From Petrosia ficiformis (taxonomy: Eukaryota > Porifera > Demospongiae > Haplosclerida > Petrosiidae): 64,000 bases of DNA. Shown in pieces: positions 11,869 to 27,600 of this stretch (its first letter is position 1; each line of letters begins with the position of its first letter). The stretch spans positions 2,469,430 through 2,533,429 of the forward strand of contig OX345649.1 in assembly GCA_947044365.1 (NCBI GenBank). The letters are read 5' to 3'. The notes beneath the pieces are model-generated. The model was not told the origin of the DNA and ran no database searches. It saw only the letters and a list, made by a program, of their open reading frames with translations. The translations under genes were made by a program, and so were the position numbers.

Positions 11869-14800
11869 CTCATGAGTCTCCAGGAGTCACTATGACTCTC
11901 ATCCACAGTAGTATTTCTTAGTCTCATGAGTCTCCAGCAGTCTCATTGAGTCTCATGTGTCCCTTTTGTCTTTATTTGTATCAAGATTCTCATGATTCCG
12001 CTGTAATATACCTGAGACTAAGGTATCCCCATGAGTATGATTCTCATGAGTCTCATGATCTCCATTAGTTTCGCTAATTCTCATGAGTTCCCAAAATTCT
12101 CTCTCAGTCTCACGAGTCTCCATTACTCTCCCTGAGTCTCATGAGTCTCCATTAGTCTCGATGAGTCTCATGAGACCCCAGTAGTCTTCTTAAATCTCAT
12201 GAGTCTCCATCACTCTCCCTGAGTCTCATGAGTGCCTATGAGTCTTCATTATTATCGTGAGTTTCATGAGTACCAAGCAGTCTCCCTCAGCCTCATGAGT
12301 TTCCATTAGTCTACCTGAGTCTCATGAGTCCACAGTAGATTCTTTGAGTCTCATCAGTCCCCAGTAGTCTCCCTGAGTGTCATGACTCTCCACTAGTCTT
12401 CCTGAGGGACTCATTAGAATCGTAGAGACTCCTTGGGACTCATGAGAGTCAGGTAGACTAATGGGGACTCATGAGACTCATGGGGACTCATGAGACTTTG
12501 GCAGACTAAAGGAGACTCATGAGATTCATGGAGAATGCTGGGTCTCATGAGATCCAGAAAGACTACTGTGGATTCAAGAGACTCATGAGAATAATAGAGA
12601 ATCATGAGGACTCATGAGACTCAGGGAGACTACTGGGGACTCATGAGACTCATAGAGACTACTTGGGACTAATGAACCTCATAGAGACTACTGTGGACTC
12701 ATAAGACAAATGAGAATCATGAAGACTCAAGGGGACTCATGTGACTGAGGGAGTCTACTTGGGACTCATGAGACTCAGGTAGACTAATGGAGACTCATGA
12801 GACTCAGGGAGACTGCTTGGTACTCATGAAACTCACGATAATAATAAAAACTCATAGGCACTCATGAGACTCAGGGAGAGTGATGGAGACTCATGAGATT
12901 TAAGAAGACTACTGGGGTCTCATGAGACTCATCGAGACTAATGGAGACTCATGAGACTGAAGGAGACTTATGGTGACTCATGTGACTCCGGTAGAATAAT
13001 GGAGACTCTTGAGATTGAGGAGACTACTGGGAACTCGTGAGACTCAGCGAGACTAATGGAGACTCATGAGACTCAGGGTGACTGCTTGGTATTCCTGAAA
13101 CTCATGATACTAATAAACGCTCATAGGTACTCATGAGACTCAGGGAGAGTAATGGAGACTCATGAGACTTAAGAAGACTACTGGGGTCTCATGAGACTCA
13201 GCGAGACTAACGGAGAATCATGAGTCTCAGGGAGTCTACTTGAGATTCTTGGTACTAATAAAGACTAAAGGGGACTCATGAGACTAAGAGAGACTGCTGG
13301 GAACTCATGAGACTGTTGAGACTAATAAAGACTAAAGGGGACTCATGAGACTCAGAGAGACTCATGAGACTCAGGAAGACTGCTGAGGACTCATAACACT
13401 TGAGAATCATAGAGGACTCATGAGACTTAAGGAGAGTAATGGAGAGTCATGAAAATCCGGGACACATCTGGGGAATCATGAGACTCATTAGACTCATGGG
13501 GACTCATGAGACTCAGGGAGACTGATAGGGACTCATGAGACTCAGGCCGACTGCTGGGGAATCCTGAGACTCAAATAGACTACTGGAGACTCATGAGACT
13601 CTGGTAGACTAATGGAAACTCATGAGACTCAGGGAGACTTCTGGGGACTCATGATACTCAACGAGACTAATGGAGACTCATGAGACTGAGGGAGACTTCT
13701 GGGAACTCATGAGACTCAGAAAGACTACTGTGGACTCATGAGACTCACGAGAATCATAGAATCATGGGGACTCATAAGACTCAGGTAGACTAATGTAGAC
13801 TCATGAGACTCAGGGAGACTGCTTGGTACTCATGAAACTCATGATACTAATAAAGACTCATAGGCACTCATGAGACTCAGGGAGACTAATGGAGACTCAT
13901 GAGAATCAAGAAGACTACTGGAGTCTCATGAGACTCAGCGAGACAAATGGAGACTCATTAGACTCAGGGAGACTCCTGGGTATTACTATCATGAGTCTCC
14001 AGGAGTCACTATGACTCTCATGTATCTCATGAGTCCACAGTAGTCTCCCTGAGTCTCATGAGTCCCTTTAGTTTTTATTTGTATCAAGATTCTCATGATT
14101 CCGCTGTAATATACCTGAGACTCAGGAATCCCCATGAGTATGATTCTCATGAGTCTCATGATCTCCATTAGATTCGCTGATTCTCATGAGTTCCCAGTAG
14201 TCTCCCGGAGTCTCATGAGTCTCCATTACTCTCCCTGAGTCTCATGAGTCCCCATGAGTCTCTACGATTCTCGTGAGTCTAATGAGTCCACAGTAGTCAT
14301 TCTGAGTCTCATGAGTTCCCAGAAGTCTCCCTCAGCCTCATGAGTTTCCATTAGTCTACCTGAGTCTCATGAGTCCACAGTAGACTCTTTGAGTCTCATC
14401 AGTCCCCAGTAGTCTCCCTGATTGTCATGACTCTCCACTAGTCTCCCTGAGGGACTCATGAGACTCACGAGAATCATAGACTGATGGGGACTCATTAGAC
14501 TCAGGGAGAGTAAGGGAGACTCATGAGACTCAGAGTGATTGCTTGGTATTCATGAAACTCATGATACTAATAAAGACTCATAGCTATTCATGAGACTCAG
14601 GGAGATTAAAGGAGACTCATGAGACTTAAGAAGACTACAGGGGTCTCATGAGACTCAGTGAGACTAATGGAGAATCATGAGTCTCACGGAGTCTACTTGA
14701 GATTCTTTGTACTAATAAAGACTAAACGGGACTCATGAGACTCAGAGAGTCTCATGAGACTCAAAAAGACTGCTGGGGACTCATAACACTGGAGAATCAT

Positions 14801-17800
14801 AGACTCATGAGGACTGATGATACTCAACGAGACTAATGGAGACTCATGACAATCAGGGGGACTACTTGGGACTCATGAGACTCTTGATACTAATAAGGAC
14901 TAAAGGAGACTCATGAGACTCCGCCAGACTCATGAGACTTACAAAGAATACTGTCGACTCATGAGACTTGAGAATCATAGACGCATGGGGACTCATGAGG
15001 CTCAAGGAGAGTATTGGAGACTCATGAGTCTCATGGAGTCTATATGGGACTCATAAGTAGCAATGAGACTCATGGGGACTCATGAGACTCAGGATGACAA
15101 GTGGAGAATCACGACACTCAGGGAGACTACTGGGGACTCATGAGACTCAAAGAGTCTACTGTGGACTCAATAGACTCAGGTAGACTAATGGAGACTCATG
15201 AGACTCAGGGAGACTTCTTGGTACTCATGAGACTCAGGGAGAGTAATGGAGACTCATGAGACTCAGGGAGACTCCTGGGAACTCATGAGACTCAGGGAGA
15301 GTAATGGAGACTCAAGAGTCTCAGAGACTACTTGGGACTCATGAGACTCAAAGTGTCTGCTGGGGACTCATTAGACTCAAAGAGACTACTGGAGACTAAT
15401 GAGATTCAGAGAGACTCCTGGGGACTCATGAGAATCGTAGAGACTCCTGGGGACTCATGAAGCTCATAGAGACTGCTGCGTACTCATGAGACAAAGAGAG
15501 TCTACTGTTGACTCATGAGACTCAAGTAGACTAATGGAGACTCATGAGGCTGAGGGAGACTTCTCGGGACTCATGAGACTCAGCGAGACTAATGGAGAAT
15601 CATGAGACTCAGGGTGACTGCTTGGTTCTCATGAAACTCATGATACTAATAAAGACTCATAGGCACTCATGAGACTCAGAGAGACTCATGAGACTCGTGA
15701 GACTCGTGAGACTCATAGGGACTCATGAGACTCAGGGAGACTTCTGGGGACTCCTGAGACTCATGAGAATCATAGAGACTCATGGGGATTCATGAGACTC
15801 AGGTAGACTACTGGGTAATCATGAGAATGATAGACACTTTTGGGGACTCATGAGACTCAAAGAGACTTCTGCAGACTCATGAGACTCAGCGAGTCTCATG
15901 GAGAATCATTAGACTCAGGGAGACTACATGGGTTTCATGAGACTCTTCATACTAATGAAGGCTGAAGGGTACTCATGAGACTCAGAGAGACTCTTGAGAC
16001 TCAGAAAGACTACTGTTGACTCCTGAGACTCATGAGACTGAAAGACTCATAGGAAATCATGAAACTCAGGGAGACAGCAGGGGGCTCATGAGACTCAGAA
16101 AGACTACTGTGGACTCAACACTTGAGAATCATAGACTTATGAGGACTCATGAGATTCAGGGAGACTTCTGGAGACTCATGAGACTCGGAGAGATTAATGG
16201 AGACTCATGAGTATCCGGGAGACTTCTGGGGACTCATGAGACTCAAATAGACTACTGGAGACTCAAGAGACTGAGGGGGACAAATGGATACTCCTGAGAC
16301 TCAGGGAGATTACTGGGAACTAATGAGAATCAGCGAAACTAATGGAGATCATGAGACTCATGAGAATCATACTCATGAGAATTCCTGAGTCTCAGGTATA
16401 CTACTGCGGAATCATGAGAATCATAAAGACAACTGTGGACTCATGAGACTCAAGGAGACTACTGGAAACTCGAGAGTCAGGTAGATTAAGGGAGTCTCAT
16501 GAGACTCAGGGAGACTTCAGGAGACTCATGAGACTCGGAGAGATTAATGGAGACTCATGAGAATCCGGGAGACTTCTGGGGACTCATGAGACTCAAATAG
16601 ACTACTGGAGACTGAAGAGACTGAGGGGGACTAATGGATACTCCTGAGACTCAGGGAGACTACTGGGAACTCATGAGAATCAGCAAAACTAATGGAGATC
16701 ATGAGACTCATGCGGATCATACTCATGGGAATTCCTGAGTCTCAGGTATACTACTGCGGAATCATGAGAATCATAGAGACAACAGTGGACTCATGAGACT
16801 CAAGGAGACTACTGGAAACTCAAGGGAGTCAGGTAGATTAAGGGAGTCTCATGAGACTCAGGGAGACTACTGGGTACTAATGATAATCAGCGAAACTAAA
16901 GGAGATGATGAGACTCAGGGGAAATACTTGGGACTCATGAGATTCTTGATACTAATAAAGACTAAAGGGGATTCATTAGTCTCAGAGAGACTCATGAGAC
17001 TCAGAGAAATTCATGAGACTAGTGAGACTCATAGGGACTCATGAGACTCAGGGAAACTATTGGTGACTCAAGAATCTCAGGGAGACTAGTGGAGAGTCAT
17101 GACACTCAGGGAGTCTACTGGGGACTCATGAGACTACAGTAGTCTTTCTGAGTCTCATGAGACACCAGCAGTCGGCCTAAGTCTCATGAGTCCCTATTAG
17201 TCTCCCTGAGTCTCACGAGTGTCCATTATTCTCGCTTAGTTTCACGAGTCTCCAGTAGACTCCCTGAGTCTCATGAGTTCTCATGAGTCTCACTAGTCTC
17301 ATCAGTTTCTCTGATTCTCATGGGTCTCATTAGTCCACCGTAGACTTTCTGAGTCATGAGTCTACAGTAGTCTGAGTCTAATGATTCTCTCGGAGTCTCA
17401 TGAGTCCCCATCCGTCTTTATTAGTATCAAGAATCTCATGAGTCGACAGTAGTCTTACTGAGTCTCATGAGTCCTCCGGAGTCTCCCTGAGTCCCTTGAG
17501 TCCCTTTGAGTCTCTGAGTCTCATGAGTTCCCTTAGTGTTTATTAGTATGAAGAATCTCATTAGTCCCAAGTTGTCTCCCTGAGTCTCACGAGTCTCCAT
17601 TTGTATCGTGGAGTCTCATGAGTCTACAGTAGTCTCTTTGAGTCTCATTAATCACAGGATGAGTCTCGTGAGTCCCCACTAGTCTACCTGAGTCTCATGA
17701 ATCTCAATTAGTTTCGCTGAGTCTCATGAGTCTCCACTAGTATATCTGAGTCTCATGAGTCCCCAGTAGTCTCCCTAAGTCTCATGAGTCCCCAGTAGTC

Positions 17801-20800
17801 TCTATGAGTCTCATGAGTCCCCATCAGTCTATGATTCTCATGAGTCTCATGAGTAGACTGTAATCTGTTTGAGTCTCTTTAGACCCCAGGAGTCTGTATG
17901 AGTCCCGATTAGTCTCCACAAGTCTCATGAGTCTCCATTAGTCCCCCTGAGTCTCATGAGTCTCAATTAGTTTCGCTGAGTCTCATGAGTCTCCACTAGT
18001 ATATCTGGGTCTCATGAGTCCCCAGTAGTCTCCCTAAGTCTCATGAGTCCCCAGTAGTCTCTATGAGTCTCATGAGTCCCCAGTAGTCTCCCTGAGTCTC
18101 ACGAGTCCCCAAGAGTGTCTATGATTCTCATAAGTGCACATTAGTTTCTTTGAGTCTCATAAGTCCCCAGCAATCACTATGAGTCTCATGAGTCCCCGGT
18201 TGTCTATCTGAGTCTCAGGATTCTGAATTAGTCTCCCTGTGTCTCATCAGTCTCCACTAGTATATCTGAATCTCATGAGTCCCCGTGAGTCTCTATGATT
18301 CTCATGGGTCTCATGATTCCCCAGCTGTCTCCCTGAGTCTCATGAGTCGACAGTAGCCTCTTCGAGTCTCATTAGTCCCCAGGAGTCTGCCTCCTGAGTC
18401 TCCAATAGTATCGCTGAGTCTCATGAGTCGCCTTGATTCTCTATGATTGTCTAGAGTCTCATCAGTCCACAGTAGTCTTTCTGAGTCTTATGAGATCCCT
18501 GCTGTCTCTATGAATCTCATGATTCCCCTTGAGTCTTTATTTGTATCAAGCATCTCGTGAGTCCCAAGTAGTCTCCCTGATCTCATGAGTCTCCATTAGT
18601 CTCGCAGAGTCTCATGAGTCCTGAGTAGTCTCCCTGAGTCTCATGAGTCTCCATTAGTCTACCTGAGTCTCATGAGTCTCCAGTAGTTTCTTTAAGTCTC
18701 ATTATTCCCCAGCAGTCTGCCTGAGTCTCATGAGTCACTATTAGTCTACCAGAGTCCAATGAGCCACCATTAAACTCCCAGAGTTGCATGAGTCCCTGTG
18801 TCTCTACGAGTCTCATTAGTACAATGAGTCCACAGTAGTCTCCCCGAGTCTCTTGAGTCTCTCTGATTCGCATGATTCCAATTTAATTTGTATCAGTATA
18901 ATGAGTCTCTTTAGTCTCAAGCAGCCTCCCTGAATCTCATGAGTCTCCAGTAGACTCCCTGAGTCTCATGAGACTCAGGGAGACTACTGGGAACTCATGA
19001 GAATCAGCAAAACTAATGGAGATCATGAGACTCATGAGAATCATACTCATGGGAATTCCTGAGTCTCAGGTATACTACTGCGAATCATGAGAATCATAGA
19101 GACAACAGTGGACTCATGAGACTCAGGGAGACTACTGGGGTCTCATGAGACTCATAGAGACTGCTGGGGACTAATGACACTCACAGAGACTGCTGGGGAC
19201 TCATGAGACTCACGTATACTAGTGGAGATTCATGAGACTCAGGGAGACTAATTGAGACCCATGAGACTCAGGGAGACTACTGGGGTCTCATGAGACTCAT
19301 AGAAACTGCTGGGGACTAATGAGACTCACAGAGACTGCTGGGGACTCATTAGACTCAGAAAGACTACTGTGCTATCCTGAGACTCATAAGAATCATATAG
19401 ACTCATGGGGACTCATGAGACTCAGGAAGTCTAATGGAAACTCATGAGACTCAGGGAGCATACTGGGGACTCATTAGATTCATGGAGACTACTGTGGAGT
19501 CATGAGACTCATGAGAATCATAGAGACTCATGGGGACTCATGAGACTCAGGAAGTCTAATGGAAACTCATGAGACTCAGGGAGCATACTGGGGACTCATT
19601 AGACTCATGGAGACTACTGTGGAGTCATGAGACTCATGAGAATCATATAGACTCATGTGGACTCATGAGACTCAGGGATACTAATAGAGAATCATGAGAC
19701 TCAGGCAGACTGCTGGGGAGTCATGACATTCATAGAGACTACTGTGGAGTCATGAGACTCCTGAGATTCAAAGAGTCTACTGTGGACTCCTGAGAGTCAG
19801 GTAGACTAATGGACACTCATGAGGCTGAGGAAGACTACCGGAGACTCATGAGACTCTGCGAGACTGCTGCGGAATCATGAGACGAATAGAGATTGCAGGA
19901 AACTCATGAGACTCAGAAAGACTACTGTGGACTCATGAGACTCATGAGAAACATAGAGACTCATGGGGACTCATGAGACTCAGATATACTAGTCGAGACT
20001 CATGAGACACAAGGAGACTAATTGAGACTCATGAGACTCAGGGAGACTGCTGAGGACTCAAGAGACTCATAGAGACGGCTAGGGACTCATGAGACTCAGA
20101 AACGCTACTGTGAACTCATGAGACTCCTGAGACTCAGAGAGACTACTGGGAACTCATTGGAATCATTGAAACTGCTTGGGACTAATGAGACTCAAAGATA
20201 CTCATGGGGACTCATGAGACTCAGGGAGACCAATGGAGACACATGAGACTCAGGGAAACTAGTGGAGACTCATGAGACACAACAGGACTAATAGAGACTC
20301 ATGAGAGTCAGGGAGACAACTTGGGACTCGAGATTCTAGATACTAATAATGACTAAAGGAGACTCCTGTGACTCAGAGAGACTCATGAGACTCAGGTAGA
20401 CTAATGGATACTCATGACACACAGGGAGACTTCTTGGGACTCATGAGAATTTTGATACTAATAAAGACTAAAAGGGATTCCTGAGACTCAGAGAGACTCA
20501 TGATACTTAGACTACTGGGGATTACTCTCATGAGTCTCCAGGAGTCACTATGATTCTCAGGTATCTCATGAGTCCACAGTAGTCTCCCTGAGTCTCATGA
20601 GTCCCCAGCAGTCTCCCTGAGTCTCATGAGTCCCTTTAGTTTTTATTTGTATCAAGATTCTCATGATTCCGCTGTAATATACCTGAGACTCAGGAATTCC
20701 CATGAGTATGATTCTCATGAGTCTCATGATCACCATTAGTTTCGCTGATTCTCATGAGTTCCCAGTAGTCTCCCGGAGTTTCATGAGTCTCCATTACTCT

Positions 20801-21671
20801 CCTTGAGTCTCATCAGTCCCCAGTAGTCTCCCTGAGTGTCATGACTCTCCACCAGTTTCCCTGAGGGACTCATGAGACTCATAGAGACTGCTGGGGACTC
20901 ATAAGTCAAAGAAATACTACTGTGGACTCATGAGAGTCAGGTAGACTAATGGGGACTCATGAGACTCATGGGGACTCATGAGACTTTGGCAGACAAAAGG
21001 AGACTCATGAGACTCGTAAAGAATTCTGGGTCTCATGAGATCCAGGAAGACTACTGTGGACTCATGAGACTCATGAAAATAATAGAGAATCATGAGGAAT
21101 CATGAGACTCAGGGAGACTACTGGGGACTCATGAGACTCATAGAGACTACTTGGGACTCATGAACCTCATAGAGACTACTGCAAACTCTTGAGACTAATG
21201 AGAATCATGGAAACTCAAGGGGACTCATGTGACTCAGGGAGTCTACTTGGGACTCATGAGACTCAGGTAGACTAATGGAGACTCATGAGACTCAGGGAGA
21301 CTAGTGTGGACTCAGGAGACTCATACCGACTCCTAGGGTGTAATGAAACTCAAAATGACTACTGTTAACTCATAAGACTCATGAGTGTCGTAGAGTCTCA
21401 TGGGGACTCATGAGACTCAGGGAGACTATTGGGGACTCTTGGGACTCATCTAAACTAATGGAGACTCATGAGACTCAGGTAGACTAATGGAGACTCCTGA
21501 GACTCAGGGAAACTGCTTGGTACTCATGAAAGTCATGATACTAATAAAGGCTCATAGGCACTCATGAGACTAATGGAGACTCATGAGACTCAAGAAGACT
21601 ACTGGAGTCTCATGAGACTCAGCGAGACAAATGGAGACTCATTAGACTCAGGGAGACTCCTGGGGATTACT
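11869..21671. repeat. Higher-order satellite repeat, copy 2 (9,803 bp)
   Basis: It starts with the same sequence as copy 1 and runs to the next restart at 21,672. It follows copy 1 at an offset of 11,568 bp until about 12,958, then jumps 1,736 bp forward (offset 9,832). After loss of one 29-bp monomer it continues at offset 9,803 to the end. The jump falls at a shared GAGACT, as expected for unequal recombination or slippage between monomers. Orientation blocks, approximately: B 11,869-12,408, A to 13,986, B to 14,453, A to 17,133, B to 18,968, A to 20,525, B to 20,867, A to 21,671. Confidence 0.9.
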
Positions 21672-24600
21672 CTCATGAGTCTCCAGGAGTCACTATGACT
21701 CTCATCCACAGTAGTATTTCTTAGTCTCATGAGTCTCCAGCAGTCTCATTGAGTCTCATGTGTCCCTTTTGTCTTTATTTGTATCAAGATTCTCATGATT
21801 CCGCTGTAATATACCTGAGACTAAGGTATCCCCATGAGTATGATTCTCATGAGTCTCATGATCTCCATTAGTTTCGCTAATTCTCATGAGTTCCCAAACT
21901 TCTCCCTCAGTCTCACGAGTCTCCATTACTCTCCCGGAGTCTCATGAGTCTCCATTACTCTCCCTGAGTCTCATGAGTCCCCATGATTCTCTATGATTCT
22001 GGTGAGTCTCATGAGTCCACCGTAGTCTTTCTGAGTCTCATGAGTTCCCAGATGTCCCTCAGCCTCATGAGTTTCCATTAGTCTACCTGAGTCTCATGAG
22101 TCCACAGTAGATTCTTTGAGTCTCATCAGTCCCCAGTAGTCTCCCTGAGTGTCATGACTCTCCCCTAGTCTTCCTGAGGGACTCATTAGAATCGTAGAGA
22201 CTCCTGGGGACTCATGAGAGTCAGGGAGAGTGATGGAGACTCATGAGATTTAAGAAGACTACTGGGGTCTCTTGAGACTCATCGAGACTAATGGAGACTC
22301 ATGAGACTCAGGGAGACTACTTGTGATTCATAAGATTCTTCAAAATTATAAAGACTAAAGGGGATTCCTGAGACTCAGAGACTCATGAGACTTGGAAAGA
22401 CTACTGTGGATTCATAAGACTTTGTGAGACTCATAGAGACTCATAGGGTCTCATGAGACTGAGGGAGACTTCTCGGGACTCATGAGACTCAAAGTGTCTG
22501 CTGGGAACTCATGAGACTCAAAGAGACTACTGGAGACTCATGAGATTCAGAGAGACTCCTGGGGACTCAAGAGCCTCAAAAAGACTACTGGGGACTCATC
22601 AGTCTCAGCGAGACTAATGGACGCTCATGAGACTCAGGGAGACTTCTTGGGACTCATGAGAATCTTGATACTGATAAAGACTAAAAGAGACTCATGGGGA
22701 CTCATGAGACTTTGGCAGACTAAAGGAGACTCATGAGACTCATAGAGAAAGCTAGGGACTCATGAGATCCAGAAAGACTACTGTGGACTCATAACACTTG
22801 AGAATCATAGACTCATGAGGACTCATGAGACGCAAGGAGAGTAATGGGGACTCATCAGACTCATAGAAACTGCTGAGGACTCATGAGACTCGGGGAAATT
22901 AATGGAGAGTCATGAGAATCCGGGAGACTTCTGGGGACTCATGAGACTCAAAGAGACTGCTGGGGACTCATGAGACTCTAGTAGACTAATGGAAACTCAT
23001 GAGACTCAGGGAGACTAATGGAGACTCATGAGGCTGAGGGAGACTTCTCGGGACTCATGAGACTCAGCGAGACTAATGGAGAGTCTAAGGGTGACTGCTT
23101 GGTACTCATGAAACTCATGATACTAATAAAGACTCATAGGCACTCATGAGACTCAGGGAGAGTAATGGAGACTCAAAGACTTAAGAAGACTACTGGGGTC
23201 TCATGAGACTCAGCGAGACTAATGGAGAATCATGAGACTGAAGGAGACTTATGGTGACTCATGTGACTCCGGTAGAATAATGGAGACTCTTGAGATTGAG
23301 GAGACTACTGGGAACTCGTGAGACTCAGCGAGACTAATGGAGACTCATGAGACTCAGGGTGACTGCTTGGTATTCCTGAAACTCATGATACTAATAAACG
23401 CTCATAGGTACTCATGAGACTCAGGGAGAGTAATGGAGACTCATGAGACTTAAGAAGACTACTGGGGTCTCATGAGACTCAGCGAGACTAACGGAGAATC
23501 ATGAGTCTCAGGGAGTCTACTTGAGATTCTTGGTACTAATAAAGACTAAAGGGGACTCATGAGACTAAGAGAGACTGCTGGGAACTCATGAGACTGTTGA
23601 GACTAATAAAGACTAAAGGGGACTCATGAGACTCAGAGAGACTCATGAGACTCAGGAAGACTGCTGAGGACTCATAACACTTGAGAATCATAGAGGACTC
23701 ATGAGACTTAAGGAGAGTAATGGAGAGTCATGAAAATCCGGGACACATCTGGGGAATCATGAGACTCATTAGACTCATGGGGACTCATGAGACTCAGGGA
23801 GACTGATAGGGACTCATGAGACTCAGGCCGACTGCTGGGGAATCCTGAGACTCAAATAGACTACTGGAGACTCATGAGACTCTGGTAGACTAATGGAAAC
23901 TCATGAGACTCAGGGAGACTTCTGGGGACTCATGATACTCAACGAGACTAATGGAGACTCATGAGACTGAGGGAGACTTCTGGGAACTCATGAGACTCAG
24001 AAAGACTACTGTGGACTCATGAGACTCACGAGAATCATAGAATCATGGGGACTCATAAGACTCAGGTAGACTAATGTAGACTCATGAGACTCAGGGAGAC
24101 TGCTTGGTACTCATGAAACTCATGATACTAATAAAGACTCATAGGCACTCATGAGACTCAGGGAGACTAATGGAGACTCATGAGAATCAAGAAGACTACT
24201 GGAGTCTCATGAGACTCAGCGAGACAAATGGAGACTCATTAGACTCAGGGAGACTCCTGGGTATTACTATCATGAGTCTCCAGGAGTCACTATGACTCTC
24301 ATGTATCTCATGAGTCCACAGTAGTCTCCCTGAGTCTCATGAGTCCCTTTAGTTTTTATTTGTATCAAGATTCTCATGATTCCGCTGTAATATACCTGAG
24401 ACTCAGGAATCCCCATGAGTATGATTCTCATGAGTCTCATGATCTCCATTAGATTCGCTGATTCTCATGAGTTCCCAGTAGTCTCCCGGAGTCTCATGAG
24501 TCTCCATTACTCTCCCTGAGTCTCATGAGTCCCCATGAGTCTCTACGATTCTCGTGAGTCTAATGAGTCCACAGTAGTCATTCTGAGTCTCATGAGTTCC

Positions 24601-27600
24601 CAGAAGTCTCCCTCAGCCTCATGAGTTTCCATTAGTCTACCTGAGTCTCATGAGTCCACAGTAGACTCTTTGAGTCTCATCAGTCCCCAGTAGTCTCCCT
24701 GAGTGTCATGACTCTCCACTAGTCTCCCTGAGGAACTCATGAGACTCACGAGAATCATAGACTGATGGGGACTCATTAGACTCAGGGAGAGTAAGGGAGA
24801 CTCATGAGACTCAGAGTGATTGCTTGGTATTCATGAAACTCATGATACTAATAAAGACTCATAGCTATTCATGAGACTCAGGGAAATTAAGGGAGACTCA
24901 TGAGACTTAAGAAGACTACTGGGGTCTCATGAGACTCAGTGAGACTAATGGAGAATCATGAGTCTCACGGAGTCTACTTGAGATTCTTTGTACTAATGAG
25001 GACTAAACGGGACTCATGAGACTCATAGAGTCTCATGAGACTCAAAAAGACTGCTGGGGACTCATAACACTGGAGAATCATAGACTCATGAGGACTGATG
25101 ATACTCAACGAGACTAATGGAGACTCATGACAATCAGGGGGACTACTTGGGACTCATGAGACTCTTGATACTAATAAGGACTAAAGGAGACTCATGAGAC
25201 TCCGCCAGACTCATGAGACTTACAAAGAATACTGTCGACTCATGAGACTTGAGAATCATAGACGCATGGGGACTCATGAGGCTCAAGGAGAGTATTGGAG
25301 ACTCATGAGTCTCATGGAGTCTATATGGGACTCATAAGTAGCAATGAGACTCATGGGGACTCATGAGACTCAGGATGACAAGTGGAGAATCACGACACTC
25401 AGGGAGACTACTGGGGACTCATGAGACTCAGAGTCTACTGTGGACTCAATAGACTCAGGTAGACTAATGGAGACTCATGAGACTCAGGGAGACTTCTTGG
25501 TACTCATGAGACTCAGGGAGAGTAATGGAGACTCATGAGACTCAGGGAGACTCCTGGGAACTCATGAGACTCAGGGAGAGTAATGGAGACTCAAGAGTCT
25601 CAGAGACTACTTGGGACTCATGAGACTCAAAGTGTCTGCTGGGGACTCATTAGACTCAAAGAGACTACTGGAGACTAATGAGATTCAGAGAGACTCCTGG
25701 GGACTCATGAGAATCGTAGAGACTCCTGGGGACTCATGAAGCTCATAGAGACTGCTGCGTACTCATGAGACAAAGAGAGTCTACTGTTGACTCATGAGAC
25801 TCAAGTAGACTAATGGAGACTCATGAGGCTGAGGGAGACTTCTCGGGACTCATGAGACTCAGCGAGACTAATGGAGAATCATGAGACTCAGGGTGACTGC
25901 TTGGTTCTCATGAAACTCATGATACTAATAAAGACTCATAGGCACTCATGAGACTCAGAGAGACTCATGAGACTCGTGAGACTCGTGAGACTCATAGGGA
26001 CTCATGAGACTCAGGGAGACTTCTGGGGACTCCTGAGACTCATGAGAATCATAGAGACTCATGGGGATTCATGAGACTCAGGTAGACTACTGGGTAATCA
26101 TGAGAATGATAGACACTTTTGGGGACTCATGAGACTCAAAGAGACTTCTGCAGACTCATGAGACTCAGCGAGTCTCATGGAGAATCATTAGACTCAGGGA
26201 GACTACATGGGTTTCATGAGACTCTTCATACTAATGAAGGCTGAAGGGTACTCATGAGACTCAGAGAGACTCTTGAGACTCAGAAAGACTACTGTTGACT
26301 CCTGAGACTCATGAGACTGAAAGACTCATAGGAAATCATGAAACTCAGGGAGACAGCAGGGGGCTCATGAGACTCAGAAAGACTACTGTGGACTCAACAC
26401 TTGAGAATCATAGACTTATGAGGACTCATGAGATTCAGGGAGACTTCTGGAGACTCATGAGACTCGGAGAGATTAATGGAGACTCATGAGTATCCGGGAG
26501 ACTTCTGGGGACTCATGAGACTCAAATAGACTACTGGAGACTCAAGAGACTGAGGGGGACTAATGGATACTCCTGAGACTCAGGGAGATTACTGGGAACT
26601 AATGAGAATCAGCGAAACTAATGGAGATCATGAGACTCATGAGAATCATACTCATGAGAATTCCTGAGTCTCAGGTATACTACTGCGGAATCATGAGAAT
26701 CATAAAGACAACTGTGGACTCATGAGACTCAAGGAGACTACTGGAAACTCGAGAGTCAGGTAGATTAAGGGAGTCTCATGAGACTCAGGGAGACTTCAGG
26801 AGACTCATGAGACTCGGAGAGATTAATGGAGACTCATGAGAATCCGGGAGACTTCTGGGGACTCATGAGACTCAAATAGACTACTGGAGACTGAAGAGAC
26901 TGAGGGGGACTAATGGATACTCCTGAGACTCAGGGAGACTACTGGGAACTCATGAGAATCAGCAAAACTAATGGAGATCATGAGACTCATGAGGATCATA
27001 CTCATGGGAATTCCTGAGTCTCAGGTATACTACTGCGGAATCATGAGAATCATAGAGACAACAGTGGACTCATGAGACTCAAGGAGACTACTGGAAACTC
27101 AAGGGAGTCAGGTAGATTAAGGGAGTCTCATGAGACTCAGGGAGACTACTGGGTACTAATGAGAATCAGCGAAACTAAAGGAGATGATGAGACTCAGGGG
27201 AAATACTTGGGACTCATGAGATTCTTGATACTAATAAAGACTAAAGGGGATTCATTAGTCTCAGAGAGACTCATGAGACTCAGAGAAATTCATGAGACTA
27301 GTGAGACTCATAGGGACTCATGAGACTCAGGGAAACTATTGGTGACTCAAGAATCTCAGGGAGACTAGTGGAGAGTCATGACACTCAGGGAGACTACTGG
27401 GGACTCATGAGACTACAGTAGTCTTTCTGAGTCTCATGAGACACCAGCAGTCGGCCTAAGTCTCATGAGTCCCTATTAGTCTCCCTGAGTCTCACGAGTG
27501 TCCATTATTCTCGCTTAGTTTCACGAGTCTCCAGTAGACTCCCTGAGTCTCATGAGTTCTCATGAGTCTCACTAGTCTCATCAGTTTCTCTGATTCTCAT